A stretch of 64,000 bases of DNA from Baylisascaris procyonis. Lineage: Eukaryota; Nematoda; Chromadorea; Rhabditida; Ascarididae. This document shows positions 52,873 to 63,029 of this stretch, piece after piece (position 1 is the stretch's first letter; the number at the start of each line of letters is the position of its first letter). The notes beneath the pieces were generated by a model, which did no database searches, was not told the origin of the DNA, and worked only from the letters and a program-made list of their open reading frames with translations. The translations under genes and the position numbers were made by a program. The stretch is from positions 2,976,001 to 3,040,000 of the forward strand of contig JAZARR010000074.1 in NCBI GenBank assembly GCA_037389465.1. Direction: 5' to 3'.

Positions 52873-55800
52873 ATGGCAAATAGTACCGACAACGTGCCTC
52901 ACATCAATTCCGGTATTGCAACAGCAATTATGTCGGCTTATTTGGTGGTCACGTTCATTGGATGGTTTGGGAATATCAATGTCGTAATTGCGACGATATA
53001 CAACAGGTATACATTCACACGCTTATTGCCTTCTCCATCTGCTCATGCTATACAACATTTAAGAGGACCGTTCTCTCCTTTTTAGTTGATGGTGAAGGTG
53101 AAAAGAGGGACTGGATCACTAAAATGTTCTACTGAATTACTGGAGCGCAATGAACTACAAAAAATGTGAATTGATGCTCACTGGCGATAGGCTTATGCAA
53201 GCGCTTGCATTAAAGCCACAAAAAAAAATCGCAACCATCATTTGTTTATAATAAAGTTGCAACGTTCAAATGTTCAAGATGCATTTTTATTCCTTTTTGC
53301 ATTGCGCTGGTTTTGGTCTATGCATAAATACGCCCGTCTATCGTTTTCCTATCATTTTCCCCAATATTATTTAGAAGCTGGAAGCGTAAATACGCCCGTC
53401 TATCGTTTTCCTATCATTTTCCCCAATTTTATGTAGAAGCTGGAAGCGTCTTATCCTGGACCTCAGCGCACACTGTTATCAGCTTATTACGTGGTAAGTC
53501 ATACAAGGACATCCTGTGCAGAAAGAATAAAAGCTGCTATCGTCTTTTTTCTGGGCATAACAGTCAGCTTCCTTCGAAGACGCCTTACCAAGTAAGCGAA
53601 GTACAATGTAATTCATGGAACAGCACGAAAGGTTAATTGCTTCGTAGCCATTAAAGTTGTTTGAATGTGTTAATGAGTTTATGAAATATGATTTTTGGCA
53701 TTTAATGCTGACGTCAAATAACCTTCAATCGTTGTTGAATCACGGACTTGCGTATAGTGGCAATGACGATGCAATTAAATATATTTTGAATGGGGACGGA
53801 GGAGTGAAGGGCAGAAAGGTTTCATTTAATTATAATAAATGAAGCAAATTACAAGAACTAACCAAGAGAGCAAGCACATGAGAAAATTGTTCACCATAGA
53901 ATTGAAAAAATCTTGGAGGAAGGAGAAGGCAAAGGTATATCACAGCAAATGCGAAACGATGCGAAGATTTATCACGTTTTTGCCTGAAACAAATTGCAAC
54001 GATGCCGATCTTCTTTCTTTCTCGTTCATAATAAGCAAAGGAAATTGGCTACTGAATGGTTATATTGATGACTGTTGGGATTTTGGCTCTGTCTCTCTCT
54101 GAAAGGTGGAATCTGCTGTTGAAATGCTGCTGCAAACGTCAGTAATATTTGATACGACTTGAAGAAATGCACTCTTCATAAGCGATGTACCTTTATTGTG
54201 CCGCCATGAACAGGAATTGCAACTTCACTGCTTCCACTAACCGACGATACCAAATATATGTCTAGTTTGCAATGTGAACGCGTGCTAAATGGCAAACTGC
54301 CCATTGCGTTCAGCTATGTGTTATATGTTCATTCTCTATCTCTATATGCATGTAGAGTAATATTGTTTGTTTCGCTGCCTGGCGGTGGTCAGTGGCATCT
54401 CTCAGTAGAGTCGATGACCAGCAGCCAGTTTCAATGATGAGCGAGTAAGGATTAATCATTTTCGATGGCCGACGGCAAATGAGCATCGAGGACAACCGAT
54501 CAGCAGTGAGATATAAACTGTGCGAGAAAGGCGGTTTGAGGGCCGCTTTCAACGTTACTTGTTGGAAATTTTCGAATAGTTTTGCTGATGCTTCTCCTCC
54601 TTCTCCTTCTGTACTGAAGCAATTCTATAAATTGGTACGGTATTTCAGGTCGCTCCAACAGCCATGTCACATTTTGATAGCAATACAATCGTTTTGCGAA
54701 ATTTTCCATCAAGCGGCTCATCCAATCACAGCTTACTTCATATACATTGGCAATTATTTCATAGCAGTACGCGAATGTCTCTATCTACAGTTCGTCTCAA
54801 ATATTTTCATGCAGTTGGCCGCATTTCTGATCCTCTCGATTGGAGTCGACAGGATTTTCTGTGTCTGTTTCAGTATTTGGTTAGTCATTCTGTTGTTTCC
54901 TACTAGCAGTCGTCTTTCTAGAGAAAATGTTCAAAAGTAGCCACGATGAATTCATTTGATCATGTGACGATCTGAAAGGACGATCTCACGGGGTAGGCTT
55001 GTACAAACGTCTGCTTCTGCCAGCACTGTTACTTCCTCTCCATAATGGCAGGATAGTATTATTTTTCATCGGAATTGATTCAATGATCGGAATTTAGCAT
55101 TCAATAACATTTTGGGATTCAAATTTACATAATGATCGGTATCCTGTCAGAAATATTTCATATGCAGACAAACCCTGGCTAATAACTAAATCACCGCATA
55201 AGATCCTTTGATTTCTTTAATCATCACGTGCACTAAATTATCACATTTAATCGCGTTTTATAATGCTTCGCATTTATTCATTTATCCTCTTTTATGTTCT
55301 TTAAAAGGTTCTAGCGCTTTTGGAAGGGAAAATAAAGAGTTGTAAATTTTGACTGGATCATTTTGGAATCATAAGAACTAAACTCCGAGTTAACTCAACA
55401 ATTTCATTGAAACGGAAATACAGAAATGAAAATGTTCGGTATCTATGCAGAATCCTGATGACATGCAGCGAATCGTTTTACTGCAGTATGGCCAGCTTTT
55501 CCTTGCAGGGACAAGCGAAGGATGTGTAGAGATCCAGAAGACATCCTACAGTGTCGCTATAAAAGCAGCAGCGGTGCAAATATTACTGTTGATAGCTCAC
55601 CTTTGATCCATTCCACAAAGTAGCTGAGCAGCTTAGAAGGAAGTTTTTATATCTATAGGTTTGAGTTCAGTTGAAATTTGATTTCGAGGAGTTGATTTTC
55701 AATTTTCTTTTCAAAAAGCAGTAGGCGCGATCAGAAAAGTTTGGATTCTTCGAAATACCACATTTCATCTATTATCGTGCTCCTCGAATCCTTAGGCCAT

Positions 55801-58537
55801 TGAAGAATAGAGTCTTTCTCGATCGTGGCCCCCTTGAATAAAGCCTCATCCCTCAATATCGTCACTTTCTCAGATACCGTTACAGATAGCCATTCCTCGT
55901 TGACGGCTGACACAGCTTTGTCGCACATAAAAGCAAAGTATTGTCGCAAACTGCAAAACTTTTGAGCTTATCTTTATGATCGTTCAGTGTGCTTTCGAAT
56001 GTGCCAAGGTTAGCATAGGGAGGGCACACCGGCGAAGTAGAGCATGTGAGCATCGTTTATGTAAACAGAATAAATATAGGTGTGAATCGAAAAAAAAAGC
56101 CGATGAATCGACTGAAACATGCCAAGGAATCTGCATCTTTCTTACATCAATCGCCTTTTAGTTGTAGATCGCTTCGATGATTTATATGAGTAAAAGTGAA
56201 ACGAAATATTTTACGGAAGATTTATAGAGGCTGTCGACTGCAATATTTCGTTGTTTGTTGATAACCTGTTAAATCGATTGATCGAATGCACTTGGCAGAA
56301 AAACTGATCTTAGTGGATATTATGGCACATTTCGGCGCCAGTTTTTCATTAGAATTTGCTACCATTGCACAAAAAATACTTCTGAAACTCGTCCATTTGT
56401 GTATACGGTCGCTTTCAGGATATCTGTTAGAAGTTGAGTCCATTTTCCATTCTTCGTGAAAATAGAGAGCCCAGAGACTCATTTCGTTGGAACATGTTAT
56501 GCTATTTAGATAGCCAATGAAGCTGAATTTCAATGACACAAACATCAAATTTCCCACATCCAAGGTGATATGCGCTGTTGAAATTGAAATGTACAATCTT
56601 TGTCGATAACCTTCAGCTATCCAGAAAATACAGTAGAAAAGAGGCATTTGAGTTATCGTATTCATAACGAAGCAGTTTATTATGAGCAGACATTTATTTC
56701 ATCATATGTTTTGCAGCTATAACAACATGAATAAGACGCTCTATATTATTGCTATGATGATTCCCGCTGCTATTTACAGCATAATGCAACTCGTTGTTGC
56801 CTACATCAGTGATCAGACAGAACTGTAGGTCTTACAATTACCACATTAATACTATTTTCGATATTCATTGAACATGAGGTGATCATATCTAGAGCAAAAA
56901 CATGGAGGAAATACGGTTGACGATTTGTATTTCGTGTTTTGTTTGAACTCGAAATTTGCATTGCATGATCTTTTTTTGATTTCGAAAAATCACAATCGTG
57001 GGATTTTCCTAGCAGTTCTTTTCTCGACCCCTCCTGCTTCAACTTGCCTTTTTTCTGCTCTGCCAGCTGTACTACTAACGACATTAGCAAATGAGATGAG
57101 CAGACTGAATGATGAAAGTTGGAGAAGGGGCATTCATCAGTATGGAATTGGGTTGATAGAAGCAATGTGGTATATACTCTCATTCTTCTAATAAACAAGT
57201 TTCAGGCAAGTGGTTTGTTCAATAGCCGCTATCTATACAAACGGGTCTCAAACGGTTTTTGCGGTCGGTGGTTGCCTGCTTAATATGATCGTTATTGTTG
57301 TATATGTTTTAATGTGGATTATCGTGCGGAAAAAAGCAAGTGAGCTTTTCTGTTAATAGCAGATATATGCTTACCTTGTTCTAGTTTCGGTAAATTATGG
57401 CCTCATCCTCTGCTCAAAACCTCTTGCAAGTCATACGTGAGGGTCATTCTTTCATTGAATCGATCATTCGATGCTATAAACTGGTAACGGCAGACGACAT
57501 CTTCAAATATTGCATTAAATGATGGGTGACGCCTATATTGCATACTTTCATTACTGAAAAAAAATTCTGTTTGATTAGAGTTCGTCATTTGGTTCTCACA
57601 GTTTCGGTGTGTGATTCGGAAAGAACTGTAAAAGGATTTGATAGGTATAGCCGGATTTGGGCTCGATTCATTTTGGACAGGAATCCGTGGGTAGAAGAAA
57701 TCGCTTTGCCAACACTCTGCACTCCCAGCGGCATAACCACCTCTCCCGAGTGCATCAGCCACAAAAACAAGGGAATATCACATCCTGCTCAGGGTCAGGA
57801 TATCAGCAGAATGCTTTTTCAACGACAGTTTCTTTCAGAAAGCATTAATTGTGAAGGAGAGAAGAAAACGTCGGACAAGTGAAAAACTTGAATAAAAATG
57901 GGGGCGGTGATAAGACGGTTTATGGGAAAAAGCTGCCATGGACTAAGTGCTCCCCCAAAGCAGTTCAGTTATTTATACCACAAATGAAAAGCTACAGCTG
58001 GCAGCATCGCAAAACGCGAATGTCGATGCACCTCTAGGCTTCTTCTATGAGTATTTGCAAGTAATTCGTTAATATGACTTTCTTTATTGTTAACGTGCTT
58101 TTTCGTTAATAAAGCACGAAATGGAATAGTACCTAAATTCATCGTTTTTCCTTAATCCTTTATGAACACCATAATGTCTATCCGCAGTCTTCATTGCTAA
58201 TGTGATAATATTTATGGGCTGATGCATTGAGATTACTTTATATTTAGGTGCATCGAGTACGAAGAAATTAATCAAAACTCTGATTATAATTGTCACATGC
58301 GTTGTATTTGGTTACTATGCTACAATGATCATTTTTTCGGTGATCATTGCTCTCCATTTGGATGCGGTGAACTCGTTTTACGCGATTATGGGAGGTGGTA
58401 TGTTTGTAAATGCGAGTGTATCGTGCAATTTCTTCGTATTATACTGGCTTTGGTAAGAATTTTTCATTTTCGCTTCTTTCGCGAATGTTTACGAACTAGA
58501 AAACAAGGGTAGGTGGTCTGTGCGAAAGAAAATGTAA
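52873..58537 (+). CDS. Serpentine receptor of the srsx class (chemosensory-type 7TM GPCR)
   Basis: Exons: 52873-53006, 54649-54879, 56717-56824, 57206-57339, 58248-58452, and a tentative last exon 58513-58537. Phases close through the first five (270 residues). TM1 lies in exon 1 (IMSAYLVVTFIGWFGNINVV). TM2 and TM3 lie in exon 2, with RSLQQPCHILIAIQSFCEIF and a DRY-like IGVDRIFCV. TM4 is in exon 3 (LYIIAMMIPAAIYSIMQLVV). TM5 is in exon 4, after VVCSIAAIYTNGSQ, ending WIIVRKKA. TM6 and TM7 are in exon 5 (LIKTLIIIVTCVVFGYYATM, then VNASVSCNFFVLYWLW). The N-I-L-I-A block, histidine/glutamine before TM3 and G-x-D-R motif are typical of nematode srsx receptors, many of which act in chemosensory neurons. 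The tail after TM7 is unusually short (WWSVRKKM, if the last acceptor at 58512 is right). Exon 3 must use gtaggt at 56825, since reading on gives a stop. Confidence 0.85.
53325..53448. repeat. 62-bp tandem duplication in srsx intron 1
   Basis: Two adjacent copies, 53325-53386 and 53387-53448, each starting taaatacgcccgtctatcg and ending gaagctggaagcg, with only about two differences. The corresponding place in the downstream copy of the locus (about 63315-63368) has a single diverged unit, so this duplication is private to copy 1. Confidence 0.95.
56222..56665 (-). other. 147-codon open frame inside srsx intron 2 (unassigned)
   Basis: Opposite strand to the host gene. The frame contains a hydrophobic start (MPLFYCIFWIAEGY) and no recognisable family motif. 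It is long for chance in AT-rich DNA but has no flanking splice or poly(A) support. It may be a decayed insertion or chance. I do not call it a gene. Confidence 0.2.
57403..57882. other. Segment of srsx intron 4 open in several frames (unassigned)
   Basis: Frames of 118 codons on + (57526-57882) and 119 codons on - (57403-57762) overlap, with a further 63-codon + frame. Base composition is more balanced than in the adjoining introns. No family is recognised; overlapping openness on both strands suggests composition, or an old insertion, rather than a gene. Confidence 0.2.
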
Positions 58538-59885
58538 GCATGCGTACTCAGAAGCGAAAGGCAGTAGCAGTTTTAAAGCGTATGGAAGCATTAGCTAGAT
58601 TCCTTGATGTTTCTAAAGCTCATATATGAACTTCATAGAATAATTTCATATGTAACCTTCATCACTCTGTAACTGATCGTCTAGAACTGGAAACATCATG
58701 GACATCAGAATTTCGAGAAAAAAGTAAGGCCATAAAATTCAATGGAAAATTCTAAAGAAAGAGGTACGATTGAGTGGAAGCGTTTTGCATCTGAGAGTTG
58801 CCTGGAAGCATCCAAATAATTCATGTTCACCTCATCAATAAGCACCCAATGAGGTTATTATTAATATCCATTTACTTATTGCAGTGCAGAATACAGGGTT
58901 GCCTTCCGACGACAACTGCGACTTCCAACAGCAACTGTGACCGAAGTTGCCGTACTAAAAACGAGTTGCAATCCGTCTCATAGACAAAACTCATCGCGCG
59001 GATGAATGGAACAGTCATCATCTGTATGCGATTCTGATCGACGACGAATGCATACCCCAAGAAACTACAGTATGCCCTGAAGCATAATTACGGAATCGGA
59101 GATTTCCATATGTTGTATGTAGAGAGGGGTGCCGAGTCGAATATATTTCATCTATTCCAATTTGATTATCATTACATGAACACCGATTCGTTTGTTATGA
59201 ATCCTCTCTTTTGCTAACAAAGGTTTCATGTTCGCTTAGATCTTTATTTGATGTCAACTTTCTGCACTTACAAATAAAAAGCCGACTCCCAACCGTTCTT
59301 TTCGATTACTTCATTGCTGAGTATCAAAGCGTAATCGAGAGGAACATTGATTGCGAGCTTTTTGAAGAGGGAACACAATCGATGGATTGACATTGCAGGC
59401 AGCTTGAGAGATTTCATGGTAGTGATCTTGCAGTAAGTTAACAAAATATTTGTTGCTCAAAATCGATTGTGGTGTTGAATAAAATGTTTGCAAGTTTATC
59501 CTTGTGACAGCACATTTGCATGGATGCGGAGGGCGGGGTTGTCTTAAGAAAGTTACTGCAATAAAATTTGTTCATAAGGATGTTTTGAAGGAAGCTGGGA
59601 TAGGGGTCTGACAAGCAGACAGCCAGATGAGCGGAAAGTCTCAAAATGTGGCAACCCTTAGTGTAGAAGTTTGAAGTGAAGCAAAGTCTCTAACTTTTCA
59701 CCAGCTTCACTCATTGCAAGAAGCTAATAATATACCTACAACAATTACTTTTGAGCAAACCCGGGGAGGAAAGCAGAAACGGAATAGCGGAAGGCGAAGA
59801 CAATGGGAGAGGAAGCGGAAGGAAGGAGAGGTGAGAGATTATGTATTAGAAAAGTGTTGAAGTCTAGTCGTACGGCGCTTTTCAT

Positions 59886-60191
59886 ATGCTTGGACAAGCT
59901 GCCTCATTACCAAATGACCTCAGCCAACACTACGTGATCGACAATCGGCAAAGACTATCAAAGAAGTATCTCCAACGCGCACAAATGAAATGGGTTTGTC
60001 AGCATGAGAAGCAGAGAAAAGTGATAAAGGAGAAGAGAAAAGAAGCATCAATGAGCTATAGGCAAAAGAAATGTTGCTGCGTGGTCGTTTCACACAACAA
60101 AAACAATGCAGTGGATGAGGTGAACGAGCCGCAGTTAAACGAGCCAATCACCGATCCAGCGAAACCAACTAAAATCTGGTCCAGTCTATAG
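59886..60191 (+). CDS. Hypothetical basic protein or exon (uncertain)
   Basis: A 101-codon frame: a neutral start, a strongly basic middle (EKQRKVIKEKRKEA, then YRQKKCCCVVV) and a polar, acidic/proline end (NEPQLNEPITDPAKP). Its codon mix is more protein-like than nearby chance frames. It lies in the DNA specific to copy 2 of the duplication, so it may belong to an inserted element. No homologous family is recognised; it may equally be non-coding. Confidence 0.2.
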   Translation: MLGQAASLPNDLSQHYVIDNRQRLSKKYLQRAQMKWVCQHEKQRKVIKEKRKEASMSYRQKKCCCVVVSHNKNNAVDEVNEPQLNEPITDPAKPTKIWSSL

Positions 60192-60297
60192 TCTTTGCTG
60201 ACATTTCAACAAAGTTAGCAATGTACCAAACGAATTCTACTTAAGCATACAAATAGCAAATTGATGTAAGCACAAAGAAAGCTCATCCCCATCGCAG

Positions 60298-60642
60298 ATG
60301 GAAACTTTACACAACTTATTCTGTGTAATGCATAGGCGTAAGGGGGCCAAGTGCCTGCACAATGCAATTTCTAATCTAAATTCGGGAGACCAGGAGAGCG
60401 CCGACCAAGTATTCCGTCACACATTATCCTCTATGGGCAAGGAATTTGACCCATATATAACTCTTCGGACTGTCGAGCCTTTATTAGGAAGTCGTGTTGT
60501 GATGGAAGGATGTCCCGAAACTCATCTCTCCATCAGAACAGGAGTTCGAAGTGAAGCAGTCCTTTCTTCACGGAACTCCATCGAAACCGAATGTGTTTCA
60601 AAAATGGTGATCGGTGTAGAAAGCGAATTTCGGTTGCTATAA
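60298..60642 (+). CDS. Hypothetical 114-codon open frame (uncertain)
   Basis: The frame begins METLHNLFCVMHRRKGAKCL directly after a cag, so it could be an exon start. Composition looks protein-like (for example HTLSSMGKEFDPYITLRTVE), but no family is recognised. It follows the previous frame by 106 bp within the copy-2-specific DNA. The gap contains a donor-like gtaagc, but only about 30 bases before the cag, which is shorter than a normal nematode intron. Confidence 0.2.
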   Translation: METLHNLFCVMHRRKGAKCLHNAISNLNSGDQESADQVFRHTLSSMGKEFDPYITLRTVEPLLGSRVVMEGCPETHLSIRTGVRSEAVLSSRNSIETECVSKMVIGVESEFRLL

Positions 60643-60831
60643 ACCGGCTAAAATTTCGGTTTCCGACAAAAATTCGGCAATTCGCTTTTCATAAAGACAT
60701 AATTTTGCATGCGATGTGTTCGTCACCGAACAAACCTGATATTGAGCATTCGTTTTTTTCAAAAAGACCTCCTTTTGTTCCATAACTGCTATCCTTCAAC
60801 GTGCGACAATTTTTTTTACGGACATACTTTT

Positions 60832-60871
60832 TGCGTCACTCATTATTCCTCTGCGTCACTCATTATTGCTC
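60832..60871. repeat. 20-bp tandem duplication
   Basis: Two copies of tgcgtcactcattattcctc, the second with one change, in the DNA specific to copy 2 of the srsx duplication. Confidence 0.85.
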
Positions 60872-62895
60872 TCTCGTAGTGCAAAAACAAGTGGGAGTAT
60901 TTCTGTTGGATAAATGAAACTCTAAATATGGGCAGGTATAGATATCCAAGAATAGTCCAGAATGGAAGTAACACAGTGTTAGGCGTTCGCGATCCAGAAT
61001 CCACTGATTAGATGAACACATTGTAATACCTTCTAGATGACCAAGAATCCTGCTCAACCCTCCTTTCTTTCAAATGCAGCTCGCTCAACAATTGAAACTT
61101 CTTGAAATTTATCAACCTCGGAGGTCAACTTTGAAGTTTCATGTCATTTCATTGGGCTTTTTATTTATTTGGCACACTCTTTGGTCCTATCTTTCCACTT
61201 AAGAAAAATTTGAAGTGATTGATCCTTAGCAGACGTCATTCGCACGTGAAACAATTCGAAGCTGAATGATGTTTGCTTGTTTCCGCTGAGGCGCAATCGT
61301 TGAATGTTCATCGGGTTGTGATGCTTATTAGAATCTCGCCAAATATGGGACTTCATTAAAGAATTTTTCGTTATGGAAGTGGAAATTTCAGTTGTTTTAT
61401 TGTCCAATCTGACTTCACGTGCTGTAATTGGTTACCTATTTATTTGCCTTTGAGACGAATGGCTTCAGCAAATGTAATATTGTTATGCTGTTTGGTCTAA
61501 TCAGACATCGAGCGTTGATTATATTTTTTAATATCATTTGATCGTAAACTATTTCGCGCAATTTGTTATTAACGGAATTAGTGCCTCAAGCCTTATGAGC
61601 GATTAAATGGCCGCCTTTCACCGAATGCCGTCGCTTTTAGCTGAAAATATTCTCTTTCGTTTGTAGATATGAATGCTCATTTTCCGTTGCACATTAGGCA
61701 TTGCCCAATGACCGGTAGCATCTATTCGTTCCTGTCATCAGTTCAACATGCACGTCCCCTTAATTCTCTTGATTATTTACTGAGATTTAATTTAGTGAAA
61801 CAACATCTATGGTATCAGCTAATTATATAAGTGCCAAAAATTCCACTGGTTCAGTCGCTATTCACTTAAGAGATCCACTGTTGAATGTTGAACGTTGCAT
61901 AAAATTTCTCATACCAAAGATGCCCAGAGAGTCTACGAAAATACAACAGATGACGTAAGCATTAAAATCGTTTCTTTTGTTGGAATTTTGCGTTTTTATG
62001 GAAAATTTGGAAGTTTATACCAAAGCGCATTATGCGCATACTTTCCATGTGCGCATATCTATATACATTCACGCACTTACACCTGGAAGCTGAGCACATC
62101 CGTATCGCCTGGCAGCCGAAATGCTAGCAGAAAGGACAACATTATTTGAGCGTTTCGAAAATAGTATCAGTAAATATAGCAGCAAGAAATATATCAGTGG
62201 ATTTTGTAAGATGATTTTGCATTGCTCCTTTTTTACTCAAGTGGTCATTTATATACATGAAAGGAGATGCTAAAAAGAGCATGTCGTGCCAATATGTAGC
62301 GCATATCTTGTCATTTATTGCGGATTTTCGTAAACTCCCTTCGCATATACTAGTAACTGCGATGTCACGATTGTGTGCACATAGTTTCTCGTAATGCCTG
62401 TGTCTGCATGTTTAGCAGTTTCTACTCAAGGGCGAATGAAGCAAGAAAAGCGAAATGTGATGAGTTGCATGATATGAAGCAGCTTTTCGTATAATATTTC
62501 CCTTGCTCGAACATCAGCCAAAGAAGTTACCAACATTGAAGCGGATAAAAATTTGCATATTCAGGCCGATTGCTGTCTCACTTCACCCGCTAGGATCTCA
62601 AAAAGTGGATTCTTTTATAAAGAATCTGTAGGAGCGGTGCGATTAATCGAAAGATGAAGTCATTCTTTCGCATATTTGTTATTTACTAGCAACTTATGTG
62701 AGTAATCAAGGAATGGAATGTAGAAGCGCCTAATTTATCCCCTCTTTGACTACATGCTGAAGATGGAGAGTTGTGCAAGATTACAGGTTTTACTCAAAGT
62801 TGAAGCAAAGCGCTTCAGAAGATTTCGGCTGTTGCAATACTCATTGCAATACCCATCAATACCCATTGCAACTCGTGAACACGACCGCTGGACTT

Positions 62896-63029
62896 ATGGG
62901 AAACAGTACCGACAGTGCGCCTCAGATCGATTCTGCTGTTGCAATACCCACTATTTCGGCTTATTTGGTGGTCACATTCATTGGATGGTTCGGGAATATC
63001 AATGTCGTAATTGCGACGATATACAACAG
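62896..63029 (+). CDS. First exon of a second srsx receptor gene (continues beyond the window)
   Basis: The 134-bp exon has the same length, phase and donor (caacag|gtatac) as exon 1 of the upstream srsx gene. It encodes an N-terminal segment and TM1. From SAYLVVTFIGWFGNINVV to the exon end the protein is identical to the upstream copy, while the first 20 residues differ at 11 positions. The start is placed at 62896 by alignment to the upstream copy; an in-frame extension to 62773 is open but has no counterpart there. By analogy the next exon should lie about 1.6 kb or more downstream, outside this window. Confidence 0.8.

Larger units (their letters stand above)
58538..62895. other. Region between the two srsx genes
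   Basis: This is the second copy of the duplicated upstream flank, interrupted by extra DNA. Sequence from about 58797 to 59225 and from about 61198 onward matches the 50-53 kb region. The intervening stretch of about 1.9 kb has only a short counterpart (under 0.3 kb) in copy 1 and contains a purine-rich segment (59760-59840), two unassigned open frames and a small tandem repeat. A short repeat of gcaatac/ttgcaat words precedes the ATG of the next srsx exon (62835-62875). Confidence 0.65.

Noticed and set aside
55731..55949. Minus-strand 72-codon frame in srsx intron 2 considered as a transposase end
   Set aside because: No catalytic motif and no inverted terminal repeats were found around it.
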